In this document: positions 8,609 to 17,869 of the stretch, piece by piece
Position numbering within the stretch: position 1 is the first letter of the stretch
Layout: every line of letters starts with the position of its first letter
Program-made: the position numbers and the translations under genes
Notes under the pieces: generated by a model
The model's database searches: none
Seen by the model: only the letters and a program-made list of their open reading frames with translations
What the model was told of the DNA's origin: nothing
Origin: Edaphobacter sp. 4G125
Lineage (GTDB): Bacteria > Acidobacteriota > Terriglobia > Terriglobales > Acidobacteriaceae
Assembly: GCF_014274685.1 (NCBI RefSeq)
Contig: NZ_CP060393.1
Coordinates: 3,965,501-4,029,500 of the forward strand
Length of the DNA stretch: 64,000 nucleotides
Direction: 5' to 3'

Positions 8609-9712
8609 TTATTTCTCCGTCGAGAAGGTGAAGGTCGTCGTGCTGTGCCGTGACTGCCCTGGCTTCAGCTCCGTGGTCGGGAACGAAGGATGATTCGGGG
8701 AATCCGGAAAATGCTGCGTCTCCAGGCAGAGCCCCGTGTTCTTCCCGTAGGCCACCCCTCCCGGCCCATGCAATGTGCCATCCAGAAAGTTCCCCGTGTA
8801 GAACTGCACGCCCGGCTCGGTCGTCGTTACCGTCAGGACGCGACCGCTTACCGGATCATGCACACGAGCCGCTGTCTTGATCTCACCGTTCGATCCGCGA
8901 AGCACCCAGTTCTGGTCATACCCACCGGCGATCTTCAACTGTTCGAAGTTGTCATGGATTCTCTTGCCGATTACGGTGGCCTTACGAAAATCCATCGGCG
9001 TCCCCTCGACTGGAGCAAGTTCTCCAGTGGGAATCAAACCTACATCCGCTGGCGTGTACTTGTCAGCGGCGATCATGATCTCGTCATTCAGAATCGTCCC
9101 GCTGCCGATCCCGCCCAGATTGAAGTAGGAATGGTTCGTCAGGTTGACCACCGTATCCTTATCGGTCGAGGCGCTGTAATCGATCCGCAGCGCGTTGTGA
9201 TGCAGGGTATAACGCACATGCGCCGTCAGCGTGCCGGGATATCCCTGATCACCATCTTTGCTGACCAGAGTCAGTTCCACACCCTCAGGAACCTCGCGCG
9301 CCTTCCAAACATGCTTGTCGAATCCTGTCGTTCCGCCGTGCAACGAATTTCCACCGTTGTTGATTGGCAGGTGGTAGGTCTTGCCGTCCAGTTTGAATTC
9401 ACCGTGTGCGATGCGGTTCCCATAACGGCCAACCACCGCACCAAAGTAGGCCGTATCCGCCAGATAGCCTGCCAGCGTGTCGTATCCCAACACGACGTCG
9501 GCAACTTTGCCATTCTTATCAGCCGTCTTGATCGACACAATACGTGCGCCATAGTTCGTAATGCGCGCCTCGACTGTGTCGCTCTTCAGCGTATAAACGT
9601 CCACAGCCGTGCCATCCGGCGTGGTGCCAAACGAAGCCTTCGTTACCGATCCATGTGCAGCCATCGCAGTTGTCATGCTAAGCAGCATAACCGTTAGCCA
9701 TCGCATCGTCAT
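8609..9712 (-). CDS. galM: Secreted aldose 1-epimerase
   Basis: This galactose mutarotase-fold enzyme interconverts alpha and beta anomers of free sugars. The N-terminus is a signal peptide (MRWLTVMLLSMTTAMAAHG), so it acts in the periplasm, unlike E. coli GalM. Family residues are visible: NYGARIVSIKT, GRYGNRIAHGEF, the NGGNSLHGG loop with a catalytic histidine, NLTNHSYFNLGG with the second histidine, and a late glutamate in GLCLETQHFPDSPNHPSFP. The ATG at 9712 follows a gagga box at good spacing; an ATG at 9727 is also open but sits directly against its purine box. A periplasmic mutarotase fits with the secreted lactonases in this window. Confidence 0.92.
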   Translation of the reverse strand: MTMRWLTVMLLSMTTAMAAHGSVTKASFGTTPDGTAVDVYTLKSDTVEARITNYGARIVSIKTADKNGKVADVVLGYDTLAGYLADTAYFGAVVGRYGNRIAHGEFKLDGKTYHLPINNGGNSLHGGTTGFDKHVWKAREVPEGVELTLVSKDGDQGYPGTLTAHVRYTLHHNALRIDYSASTDKDTVVNLTNHSYFNLGGIGSGTILNDEIMIAADKYTPADVGLIPTGELAPVEGTPMDFRKATVIGKRIHDNFEQLKIAGGYDQNWVLRGSNGEIKTAARVHDPVSGRVLTVTTTEPGVQFYTGNFLDGTLHGPGGVAYGKNTGLCLETQHFPDSPNHPSFPTTELKPGQSRHSTTTFTFSTEK

Positions 9713-9903
9713 TCTGCGGTTCCTCATTTCCTTGATCGGAGAGTACTCATACCCTCAAATGATCTCTTCCTTCAACCCTCGCCAATATACTGCACCGGCC
9801 GCCATCACAGAAGTTCTGTGCCTGGCCGCACATAAATTTCGCACGGCGGGCATGAAAAATCGCGATAGCATGGGGTCGTCAAAATTTTCCCGCAAGGAAG
9901 GCC

Positions 9904-11127
9904 ATGAATCTGCACAAGAAGTTTCTTTGCCTCGCCGCACCCCTGCTTGCTCTCACCCTATCGACCACCCCCTCCTCCGCCGCCGCACCCGACCATTGGG
10001 TCGGCACCTGGGCCACTGCCCCCATGGGCCTTCCGAACCACGACGAAAAATTTGGGGCCGCCGAAACCACCTATCGCGAGATCGTGCACATTTCGATCGG
10101 CGGGAACACCTCCCGGATTATCCTCACCAACGAGTTCGGCCTTACGCCCCTGACCATCAACGCCGCCTATATCGCCCTGCGCACAAAAGACAGCGAGATC
10201 GATACCACTACGGCGCGCCCCATCACCTTCGGCGGACGCACATCAATTACGATTCCTGCCGGAGCTCTCGCCGTCAGCGATCCGGCAGCCCTGAAGCTCC
10301 CCGCGCTTTCCGATGTGGCCGTGAGCTTCGTCGTGCCTGCTCAGCCCATCACTCAGGTCAGCTATCACAGCTTCGCCGACCAGACCAGCTACACGGCGGC
10401 AGGTGACGTCTCCGGAGCAAGATCCCTCGACAACCCTGAGGAGATCAAAAGTTGGTTCTTCCTCAAAGGCATCGACGTCCGCGTCGAGGACAAGAGCGGC
10501 GCCATCGTCGCTTTTGGCGACAGCATTACCGACGGCGCTCGCAGCACTCCGAATACCAACCAGCGCTGGCCCGACGTGCTGGCCAAGCGTCTGCAGGCCG
10601 ACAAAAAGCTGCGTAGCCTCGGCGTCCTGAATGAAGGCATCGGCGGCAATCGTGTGCTTCACGACGTCGCCGGCCCCAGCGCGCTGGCACGCTTTGACCG
10701 CGACGTCCTCGCGCAGGCCGGCGTCAAGTACCTCATCATTCTGGAGAGCATTAACGACATCGGCCATGCACAAGATCCAGTCAAGCCCTATGATGTCGTC
10801 TCTGCCGACGACCTGATCCAGGGAATCAGTCAACTCGCCGCCCGCGCCCATACCCACGGCATCAAGGTTTATGGAGCCACGCTAACGCCGTATGTCGGCG
10901 CAAAGTACGCCTCCCCAGCAGGCGAAGCGATGCGCCAGGCGGTCAACCAGTGGATCCGCACGACGAATGTCCTCGACGGCTTCGTCGACTTCGATAAGGC
11001 TACTCAGGACCCGGCAAACCCGGCTGTCTTCTCCTCTACGGCCGACGGAGGCGACCATCTGCATCCCAGCGACGCAGGTTATAAAGCCATGGGAGACTCG
11101 ATCGACCTGAAGCTGTTCACCAAATAG
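9904..11127 (+). CDS. Secreted SGNH/GDSL-family hydrolase
   Basis: This 407-residue protein has a clear signal peptide, then the GTWATAP opening typical of a two-domain family of secreted SGNH esterases. The catalytic serine is in IVAFGDSITDGARS, the block II glycine and Asn block in LNEGIGGNRVLHD, and the Asp/His pair in GDHLHPSDAGYKAMG. All four blocks are intact, so it should be active, probably as a carbohydrate or plant-polymer esterase in the periplasm or outside the cell. The start is supported by aaggaagg just ahead of the ATG. It is followed by a strong bidirectional terminator. Confidence 0.9.
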   Translation: MNLHKKFLCLAAPLLALTLSTTPSSAAAPDHWVGTWATAPMGLPNHDEKFGAAETTYREIVHISIGGNTSRIILTNEFGLTPLTINAAYIALRTKDSEIDTTTARPITFGGRTSITIPAGALAVSDPAALKLPALSDVAVSFVVPAQPITQVSYHSFADQTSYTAAGDVSGARSLDNPEEIKSWFFLKGIDVRVEDKSGAIVAFGDSITDGARSTPNTNQRWPDVLAKRLQADKKLRSLGVLNEGIGGNRVLHDVAGPSALARFDRDVLAQAGVKYLIILESINDIGHAQDPVKPYDVVSADDLIQGISQLAARAHTHGIKVYGATLTPYVGAKYASPAGEAMRQAVNQWIRTTNVLDGFVDFDKATQDPANPAVFSSTADGGDHLHPSDAGYKAMGDSIDLKLFTK

Positions 11128-11146
11128 GGTAACCACCAAAAACAGG

Positions 11147-11180
11147 AATAGCGGTTAGAGACTGAACTCTAACCGCTATT
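11147..11180. terminator. Bidirectional rho-independent terminator between the SGNH hydrolase and ndk
   Basis: A perfect 14-base-pair stem (aatagcggttagag and its complement) closes a 6-base loop. The right side runs into gtttt and the left side is preceded by aaaaa, so it can stop transcription from both converging genes. Confidence 0.85.
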
Positions 11181-11202
11181 GTTTTAATCCTACTAAATCG
11201 AA

Positions 11203-11619
11203 CTACTTCAGTTCGAAACCGGCAAAGAAGTAACCGATCTCAAACGCAGCAGTCTCTTCGGCGTCAGAACCGTGGATCGCGTTCTCCCCGATAGAGGCTG
11301 CAAACTTCTTGCGGATGGTTCCCTCTTCGGCCTGCGCCGGGTTGGTCGCTCCCATCAGCTTGCGCAGATCGGCGATGGCATTCTCCTTCTCGAGAACCAT
11401 CGGGAAGATCGGCCCGCTGGACATAAATTCCGTCAATTCACCGAAGAACGGACGGTCCTTGTGAACGTAGTAGAACCCCTCGGCCTGGGCCTTGGAGATA
11501 GAGAGCTTTTTGATCGAAACAATCTTGAATCCGGCCTTCTCAATTTCGGCCAGGATGGCGCCGGCGTGTCCCTTTTTGACTGCATCCGGCTTGATGATGC
11601 TGAATGTGCGCTGTGACAA
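11203..11619 (-). CDS. ndk: Nucleoside-diphosphate kinase
   Basis: This 138-residue cytosolic enzyme transfers the gamma phosphate of ATP to other nucleoside diphosphates through a phosphohistidine. The catalytic histidine is in [11 protein letters not shown] (His116). The N-terminus [15 protein letters not shown] and the [13 protein letters not shown] segment are canonical. Homologs start at this point, so I place the start at TTG 11619, preceded by ggagaaccacg as a ribosome binding site. An upstream extension in the same frame to 11676 does not look like Ndk. The gene is monocistronic and followed by a strong terminator. Confidence 0.95.
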   Translation of the reverse strand: MSQRTFSIIKPDAVKKGHAGAILAEIEKAGFKIVSIKKLSISKAQAEGFYYVHKDRPFFGELTEFMSSGPIFPMVLEKENAIADLRKLMGATNPAQAEEGTIRKKFAASIGENAIHGSDAEETAAFEIGYFFAGFELK

Positions 11620-11693
11620 CGTGGTTCTCCTTGCTGTTTTCCTACTCTTTTCAGTGTAATGCACCCAGAGGCGCAAGCCCTGCGGCTGTTCTC

Positions 11694-11870
11694 ATGCATC
11701 CAAAGGCTATGCGTTGGGTGGCATGGATCTGGTTCGTTGGGTTCGCAGTCTGGATAGTCGATGCCGCAATTAGCCTGCGGCTCCACTCGATGCAGCATGC
11801 ACAACTTGCCTTTCTGGTAGCAATGGTCTTCCTGGCGGCAGGATTCTTCTACCGTCGCCAACAGCGGTAA
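11694..11870 (+). CDS. Small two-helix membrane protein, 58 aa
   Basis: The frame encodes two hydrophobic helices (VAWIWFVGFAVWIVDAAI and AQLAFLVAMVFLAAGFF) joined by a short loop and ending in a basic RRQQR tail, a plausible small inner-membrane protein. The start is uncertain: ATG 11694 or ATG 11709 would both leave the helices intact, while the open frame further upstream overlaps ndk. A hairpin terminator lies 6 bases behind the stop, which supports a real gene. The function is unknown. Confidence 0.5.
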   Translation: MHPKAMRWVAWIWFVGFAVWIVDAAISLRLHSMQHAQLAFLVAMVFLAAGFFYRRQQR

Positions 11871-11876
11871 ATGCAA

Positions 11877-11902
11877 AAAGGCACGGCCAAAGCCGTGCCT
11901 TT
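11877..11902. terminator. Palindromic terminator behind the 58-aa gene and sucD
   Basis: An 11-base-pair stem (aaaggcacggc and its complement) closes a caaa loop and is flanked by A and T runs on the two sides. It sits between two converging genes and can act in both directions. It belongs to the GCTAAAGC palindrome family seen at 7040-7170. Confidence 0.75.
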
Positions 11903-11919
11903 TGTTCATCAACAATTAA

Positions 11920-12795
11920 CTAAGCCTTACCCAGCACCTTAGCCATGGCATCGCCGATCTCAGCTGGGGACTTGACGACTGTAATCCCGGCAGCCTCCAT
12001 CGCTGCCATCTTGCTGGCCGCCGTACCCTCACCGCCCGAGATGATCGCGCCTGCATGACCCATACGACGTCCTGGAGGCGCTGTCTGGCCCGCGATAAAG
12101 CCGACAACCGGCTTCTTCACGTTGGCCTTGATGTACTGCGCCGCAGCCTCCTCGGCCGTACCACCGATCTCGCCAATCATGATGATCGCCTCGGTCTCCG
12201 GGTCCTCATTCAGCAGCTTCAACGCGTCGATGTGGGTCGTTCCGATGATTGGGTCGCCGCCGATGCCGATCGCTGTTGACTGGCCAATGCCACGCTGCGT
12301 CAGCTGGTACACCGCCTCGTAGGTTAGTGTGCCCGACTTCGACACGATGCCGACGTTGCCTTCCTTGTGGATGCGGCCCGGCATAATACCGACCTTGGCT
12401 TTACCTGGGGAAATCACACCCGGGCAGTTCGGCCCAATCAGACGTGTCTTCGACTGGCGAACCACTTCCCAGGCCTTCACCATGTCAAGCACTGGAATTC
12501 CTTCGGTGATGCAGATGACCAGCGGCAGACCGGCAGCGGTCGCCTCAAGAATGCCGTCCGCAGCAAACGGTGGAGGAACGAAGATGACCGAAACATTCGC
12601 ACCCGTCTCCTTCACCGCCTCCTCGACGGTGTTGAACACAGGCCAGCCCTCATGCGTCGTACCACCTTTACCCGGTGTCACACCACCGACAACCTTGGTG
12701 CCGTACTCCTGGCATGCTTTCGCGTGGAAGGTGCCTTCGCGCCCTGTAATTCCCTGAACGATTAGCCGCGTCTCTTTATTAACCAGAACTGCCAT
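11920..12795 (-). CDS. sucD: Succinate-CoA ligase (ADP-forming) subunit alpha
   Basis: This is the alpha subunit (291 aa) of the TCA-cycle enzyme that couples succinyl-CoA cleavage to nucleotide triphosphate formation. The CoA-binding Rossmann domain carries [11 protein letters not shown] and the [19 protein letters not shown] loop. The phosphohistidine is in the [18 protein letters not shown] segment. The ATG overlaps the sucC stop by 1 base (TAATG), so the two subunits are translationally coupled. A hairpin terminator follows the stop. Confidence 0.97.
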   Translation of the reverse strand: MAVLVNKETRLIVQGITGREGTFHAKACQEYGTKVVGGVTPGKGGTTHEGWPVFNTVEEAVKETGANVSVIFVPPPFAADGILEATAAGLPLVICITEGIPVLDMVKAWEVVRQSKTRLIGPNCPGVISPGKAKVGIMPGRIHKEGNVGIVSKSGTLTYEAVYQLTQRGIGQSTAIGIGGDPIIGTTHIDALKLLNEDPETEAIIMIGEIGGTAEEAAAQYIKANVKKPVVGFIAGQTAPPGRRMGHAGAIISGGEGTAASKMAAMEAAGITVVKSPAEIGDAMAKVLGKA

Positions 12796-13973
12796 TACTT
12801 CGCTCCCTTCGCCGCGGTAACAGCCAGTTCAGCTGCTTCCTTCATGGTTGCGCCCACACTGAACTTCAGACCGGATTCCTGCAGAATCTTTCGGCCCTCT
12901 TCAACATTCGTGCCTTCCAGACGCAGAATGATCGGCAACTGCACATTCAGCTTCTTCGCCGCAGCAACCACTGCCGTTGCCAGCACGTCTACGCGCAAGA
13001 TACCGCCAAAGATATTGATGAAGATCGCCTTCACATTTGGGTCGCTTAGCAGGATGCCGAACGCATTCTCGATCTGCTCCTGATTCGCACCGCCGCCTAC
13101 GTCGAGGAAGTTTGCCGCCTTGCCGCCAGCGTACTCGATGATGTCCATCGTCGCCATAGCAAGACCAGCGCCATTCACCATGCAGGCGATTGAGCCATCG
13201 AGCTTGATGTAATTCAGCGCGAACTTCGACGCCTCGACCTCGAGCGGGTCTTCTTCAGACAGGTCACGCAGTTCCTTCAGATCCTTGTGGCGGAACATCG
13301 CGTTGTCGTCGAAGTTGATCTTGCAGTCAAGCGCCAGCAGCTTGTCGTCCTTCGTCGTGATGAAGGGGTTGATCTCCATCAGAGTCGAGTCCGTCTCGAC
13401 GAACGCTTTATACAGGCCGAGCATGAACTTCACCGCATCATTAATCTGCGTCGGCTTCAGCCCCAGTTTAAATGCCAGTTTGCGCGCCTGATAGGGCTGC
13501 AAACCGAGCGCAGGATCGATGTACTCCTTGTAGATCTTCTCCGGCGTCGCATGCGCAACTTCTTCGATCTCCATGCCGCCGGCCTGCGAGGCCATGAAGA
13601 CTAGTCGGGCCGCCGCGCGGTCGAGCACGATGCCCAGGTAAAGCTCGCGATCGATGGCCGACCCCTCTTCGATCAGCAGGCGCTGCACCTTCTGCCCCTG
13701 CGGACCGGTCTGGTGCGTGACCAGCTGCATTCCGAGGATCGTCTTGGCCGCCTTCGAGGCATCGTCAAGCGACTTGACGACCTTCACACCGCCACCCTTG
13801 CCACGGCCACCGGCGTGGATCTGCGCCTTCACCACAACGACAGAATTGCCACCATCAAACAGGTCCTTCGCGGCACGATCAGCTTCCTCGAGCGTCTCGA
13901 CCATTACACCGTTTGGAACCGGCACACCATACTTCCGCAGAATCTCTTTTGCCTGATACTCGTGAATTTTCAT
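12795..13973 (-). CDS. sucC: Succinate-CoA ligase (ADP-forming) subunit beta
   Basis: This is the beta subunit (392 aa), with an ATP-grasp nucleotide domain at the N-terminus and a CoA-ligase domain at the C-terminus. It begins [20 protein letters not shown], the usual family start, which decides for the ATG at 13973 over the longer open frame to 14018. Other marks are [22 protein letters not shown] and the succinyl-CoA-binding [13 protein letters not shown] and NIFGGI segments. It forms the TCA-cycle enzyme with SucD, encoded 1 base overlapping downstream. Confidence 0.97.
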   Translation of the reverse strand: MKIHEYQAKEILRKYGVPVPNGVMVETLEEADRAAKDLFDGGNSVVVVKAQIHAGGRGKGGGVKVVKSLDDASKAAKTILGMQLVTHQTGPQGQKVQRLLIEEGSAIDRELYLGIVLDRAAARLVFMASQAGGMEIEEVAHATPEKIYKEYIDPALGLQPYQARKLAFKLGLKPTQINDAVKFMLGLYKAFVETDSTLMEINPFITTKDDKLLALDCKINFDDNAMFRHKDLKELRDLSEEDPLEVEASKFALNYIKLDGSIACMVNGAGLAMATMDIIEYAGGKAANFLDVGGGANQEQIENAFGILLSDPNVKAIFINIFGGILRVDVLATAVVAAAKKLNVQLPIILRLEGTNVEEGRKILQESGLKFSVGATMKEAAELAVTAAKGAK

Positions 13974-14143
13974 AGTTTGTCTTCGGAATACGCCCGCGAA
14001 AAGTGTAGCGGACGCCAATAAGGCCCCGCAATGCGAAACGCGAACAATGGTGCGGTTATCGCTTCTTCGTAGGTCAATTTTCCTAGAAAATCGCCATCTT
14101 TACCTTGTTTGAGCGATCATGCAGCGCTGTCCTTCGTGTCGCA

Positions 14144-15310
14144 TTAGGAGGACGAAACCTGCATGGGAGCACCACTTCGAACCGAATGCAGTATCTCCTC
14201 CATATCGCTGGCCACATCTGCCCAGCTCCGACTGTGGTGAGCTGAAATAGCCGCGGCGTCCCAAGAAGCCAAGAGGACCTCCTCCAGCGCCTTCGCCAGC
14301 GCCTCAGCATTCCTTGCTGGAACCAGACGGCCGCTGCGATCATCCATCAGCTCTGGAATACCTCCAACATCAGTCGCAACGACAGGCCGCCCCGAGGCCA
14401 AAGCCTCGATCACGACATTCGGACAGCCTTCACGGTAGCTGGGAAGCGTAATCAGATCCGAGGCGGCCATCCACCCGGCCACCTGTCGGGTTCCGCACGA
14501 GGGAACAAGCGCGACCTGATCTGCAACGTTGTGGGCTGAAATCGTCTGAAGCAGCTCCTGACGCGCTGGGCCGTCTCCAACGATCCACGCCTTGAGCCGT
14601 GGCCGCCGTAGACTCGCAATCGCCGAAACCAGCTCGCCCAGTCCCTTCGCCATGTCGAGCCGTCCGACGTAGACGATCGCTTCGGCATCCTGCGCGATGC
14701 CAAGTTCTGCTCGAGCTTGCTGGCGATCGCCGGGATGAAAGATCGTTGTGTCGCATCCATTCAATACGGCACGGCTCCGGTCGATGGGAGCCCCCAGGCC
14801 ACGAGCCGTACGGAGCAGGTCACCGCTGACCGTCACCGTGCAATCGGCCTCGCGCAGTACTCGCCGTGTCAGCCCCTCGCAGAACGGAGCAATCAGGTTC
14901 AGATCAGAGCCGATTGCCGTGACAACAAAGGGAACCTTGAGAGCACGGGCGACACGCAGCGCGGCATCCCCATCGGGATAGACAATGTAGTTCAGGATGA
15001 TGTCGGGCCGGTACGCGCGCACTTTAGAAAGAATGCTGCGGGCTGCCGACCATCCATTGAACGGCCGGGAGATCGCCGGCAGGGCCGGATAGGAGATGTA
15101 CTCCACGTCGACATCGGCCACCTGATGCTGAAAGTCGATCCTACGTCCCGCCCGGCTACGCGGCGTCAGCATGGGAGGATACTCTGACTCAGGATAAAAG
15201 ACCTTCAGCTCACAGTGCTTCGCGAGAACGCGCAGAGTCTGATAGGAAGAGTGACCGGCCCACGGCTCATGGGAGGTCGGAAAGTAGCGTGTGATCACAG
15301 CGACTCTCAT
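14144..15310 (-). CDS. Glycosyltransferase family 4 (GT-B fold)
   Basis: This 388-residue cytosolic or membrane-associated enzyme builds the exopolysaccharide repeat from nucleotide sugars. The N-terminal half starts MRVAVITRYFPTSHEPWAG. The C-terminal donor domain has AIVYVGRLDMAKGLGEL and the EX7E motif in YREGCPNVVIEALASG, followed by VVATDVGGIPELM. The ATG overlaps the stop of the preceding glycosyltransferase gene by 4 bases (ATGA). It is the last of a three-gene operon with another glycosyltransferase and a deacetylase-like protein. The acceptor and sugar are unknown. Confidence 0.88.
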   Translation of the reverse strand: MRVAVITRYFPTSHEPWAGHSSYQTLRVLAKHCELKVFYPESEYPPMLTPRSRAGRRIDFQHQVADVDVEYISYPALPAISRPFNGWSAARSILSKVRAYRPDIILNYIVYPDGDAALRVARALKVPFVVTAIGSDLNLIAPFCEGLTRRVLREADCTVTVSGDLLRTARGLGAPIDRSRAVLNGCDTTIFHPGDRQQARAELGIAQDAEAIVYVGRLDMAKGLGELVSAIASLRRPRLKAWIVGDGPARQELLQTISAHNVADQVALVPSCGTRQVAGWMAASDLITLPSYREGCPNVVIEALASGRPVVATDVGGIPELMDDRSGRLVPARNAEALAKALEEVLLASWDAAAISAHHSRSWADVASDMEEILHSVRSGAPMQVSSS

Positions 15311-16644
15311 CGGTGGATCTGCTCCTTTTGTGTCGTTCTTGCTCTAGCTACTATCTGCTTGAGCAGCTCCGCATAGCGAGCTGAAATGGGCCGACGGTGA
15401 TAAGCGGCGATACGCTCATAATCCGGCTCAGGCCACATCGAGGAGGTTTCCACTGCCTGGATCAGCATTCTTCCGATCTCCTGCGAATCGTCGACATCGG
15501 CCCACAATCCGGCGCGCGTCTCTTCCAACAGACGACGCACATCGCCCTCCGGATGCACAGCTCCAAGAATGGGTTTGCCTCCGCCCAGGTAGTCGTAAAA
15601 CTTTGCCGCAACATTAATCTTGTCGTGAGTAATCAGTAGAAGATAATCGGTGTCTCGAATCGCGGCCAGCGCCTCCGCTTGCGGCATAAACCCTTTGAGT
15701 TCAACCGTCTCGCCTAAGCTGAGCAGCTGTTCCCGATATTCCGGAACTTCAACATGCCCAATGAACCGGAGATGCAGGCGCGACCGGATTGCCTCCGGTA
15801 GATTACGAACTGCCTCAATGAAGCTACCAGGAGCAGTCGATCCATAAACCGTTCCGATATAAGTAAGAACAATCTTCTGCTGCAGCGCTTTTGCGGCAGA
15901 GGCTTCCTTCGGCGTCGGCGGTGCTACATCATATCCATTCGGAATCCAGAGAAACTTTTCTTGCGAAAGATCGGGATAACGCGATTGAAGCTCGCGGCGC
16001 GCAGCTTCCGTCACCAGAACAACAGCACTCGCATCATGAACAGCATCGGACTCTGTCTTCTGCGCGACTTCTCTTGCTTTGCTGTTGTTGTTGAAGCTGA
16101 CAAGATCGAGCGTTGTGGTCAGCCACTCGTCGCGAAAGTCCACGATGATCGGCAGCGTTGGAAATACTCTTCGCAGGCGCGAGGCCAGTTTCACGCTCGA
16201 GAAAGGAGGCACCGTAATCACAACAGCATCAATCGCGCGCGCGCGAATGATTCGCACCGCTGCTGGAAAAGCAAAGGGCAGCCAACCGACTTGAGGATCC
16301 GGAAGCAACAAATTGCCGATCGCTCGTTTCAGCGGGTTTCCTGCTTTTGTCGGCGCTTGCGACACGGGCGCGACCTTCTGTCTTGCCTGCCCTCCAGTTA
16401 CGGCCTTCTTCACCGACTTGCGAAGCCAGAACGGAAGGTCAAGCGTCCAGGTGCGATGCACCGTGACACCTGAGGGCACCTGCTGCAACAGCGTTAGGTC
16501 CTTTCCAACAGCGGGTGCATTACGAGCAGTCAACACATCGACGCGCACATCGCTCTCCGGCAGATACTTCGCCAATGAGAGCGCTCGAAGCACTCCGACT
16601 CCCCCGGCTGGAGGAAAGGAAAACGTGATCAGCAGCAGATTCAA
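15307..16644 (-). CDS. Glycosyltransferase family 4-like
   Basis: This 445-residue GT-B enzyme has an N-terminal fold LLLITFSFPPAGGVGVLRAL typical of WcaI/GT4 proteins that act in capsule and exopolysaccharide assembly. The C-terminal donor domain includes VLTYIGTVYGSTAPGSF and the FYDYLGGGKPILGAV loop; the glutamate of the usual EX7E motif is not obvious. I chose the TTG start at 16644 because it overlaps the upstream stop codon exactly (TTGA) and has a ggag box 10 bases before it. A longer open frame reaches 16734 inside the upstream gene. It is the middle gene of a coupled three-gene operon. Confidence 0.82.
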   Translation of the reverse strand: MNLLLITFSFPPAGGVGVLRALSLAKYLPESDVRVDVLTARNAPAVGKDLTLLQQVPSGVTVHRTWTLDLPFWLRKSVKKAVTGGQARQKVAPVSQAPTKAGNPLKRAIGNLLLPDPQVGWLPFAFPAAVRIIRARAIDAVVITVPPFSSVKLASRLRRVFPTLPIIVDFRDEWLTTTLDLVSFNNNSKAREVAQKTESDAVHDASAVVLVTEAARRELQSRYPDLSQEKFLWIPNGYDVAPPTPKEASAAKALQQKIVLTYIGTVYGSTAPGSFIEAVRNLPEAIRSRLHLRFIGHVEVPEYREQLLSLGETVELKGFMPQAEALAAIRDTDYLLLITHDKINVAAKFYDYLGGGKPILGAVHPEGDVRRLLEETRAGLWADVDDSQEIGRMLIQAVETSSMWPEPDYERIAAYHRRPISARYAELLKQIVARARTTQKEQIHR

Positions 16645-17735
16645 CGTCCGCGCTCTCCTACAGTAGCCGTTGTCAACTCTTCGATCGGCCGGGGTCCAGG
16701 ATTCAGAGGGCCGGTCAACGCTTCGACAGCGCAAAACATATCGTAGGCACTCGCCCAGCGAAGCTCGATGCCGCGACGCTGTGTCTCCTCATGCAGCCAG
16801 CGAAACATCTGCTCTAATCCACCGGCGCGTATGGGTGTGCCAAGCAGAGCATCAGCATTGTCTTCACGGGCCCCATGCGTATGAAGCTTCAGAAACATCT
16901 CATCGCCTACCTGCGGAGCGAAGTCGAGCCAGCGGCGAACGCGATACTCCGTTGGAACATCGTTATGAGCGATTTCGCCCATCTCCACACGAGGCATTAG
17001 ACGGCCCTCATAACGAAGACCAACCGGACCTGTAATCATCAGCAGGTCGCCCTGCGATCCGCCACCGACCGTAGCCTCAACCCCATAGTTGAACGCCTTC
17101 GGTCTTCCTGGAGTTCCCGTGCACCAATACACCTGGTTCACAACACGGCCCTGCGTTGGCGACGGAATGGAAGGCATTGTAAAGTCCGCATAGCAACCGA
17201 GATCGCGCAGAAGCTCGATCTCGCCAGTCAGCCCACAGTCCGTACCATCCGGTTTAGAGTTATCCAACGCCCAGTTGCCATGAATGAAGGCAAAGACCAT
17301 GCGGCCACGGTGATCGTGCAACAGCCCATGATCGTTCCGCAGCGTGTTGCAAAAATCCCGCATCTTCTGGATAAAGCCTTCGCGAGTCTCGCGGTCATGG
17401 TGAATATGGACCTCAACGTCGCCAATCCCCTGTCGCGTCATCTCCGCCAAAGGTTCCAGCAGCTCTGGCCTGTACTCCTCCTGGGGGTAGAAGAAGCTAT
17501 AGCAAGGAGTACGCCCCGCGGCATCCCGGGGAGCAGTCTCCGCAATCCTGGGCCAAATCTCCTGCCAGCGCGCGACTCGGCGTAGCGCTGTCTCCATCGG
17601 CACCTTCTGGCACAACGGCTCATAGTGATCTGTGATTGCAACCCATAACCGCCGAGGAGCCCGTTGCCCTAAACGGCGGATGCGGCTGCTGAGGTAGCCC
17701 GGAAACCATAATTCTGCGTGACGCGGAAGTTTCAT
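16641..17735 (-). CDS. Polysaccharide-deacetylase-like protein of the exopolysaccharide locus
   Basis: This 364-residue soluble protein lacks a signal peptide. It has features of a carbohydrate-esterase/NodB-like barrel: an early acidic motif WVAITDHYEP, a histidine cluster EVHIHHD, an HGNWALDNS segment, and a late KLHTHG histidine. These could be the metal ligands, but the classical TFDD and HxxxH motifs are not exact, so assignment to the deacetylase superfamily is inferred. XrtA-type loci elsewhere commonly carry a polysaccharide deacetylase, which fits its place at the head of an operon with two glycosyltransferases. The 134-base gap upstream separates it from the divergent ligase gene. 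Confidence 0.55.
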   Translation of the reverse strand: MKLPRHAELWFPGYLSSRIRRLGQRAPRRLWVAITDHYEPLCQKVPMETALRRVARWQEIWPRIAETAPRDAAGRTPCYSFFYPQEEYRPELLEPLAEMTRQGIGDVEVHIHHDRETREGFIQKMRDFCNTLRNDHGLLHDHRGRMVFAFIHGNWALDNSKPDGTDCGLTGEIELLRDLGCYADFTMPSIPSPTQGRVVNQVYWCTGTPGRPKAFNYGVEATVGGGSQGDLLMITGPVGLRYEGRLMPRVEMGEIAHNDVPTEYRVRRWLDFAPQVGDEMFLKLHTHGAREDNADALLGTPIRAGGLEQMFRWLHEETQRRGIELRWASAYDMFCAVEALTGPLNPGPRPIEELTTATVGERGR

Positions 17736-17869
17736 GACGATTTGGCCCAGATGAGATCGTACGATATCAACAGGCTGCGGATACGCCTCATTTCAGGCTC
17801 CGGCTGTCCTATTTCCCCTGCGGGAAATATGGAATGCACTAGTATTGCAGTGGAGCCGTTATCCATTTT

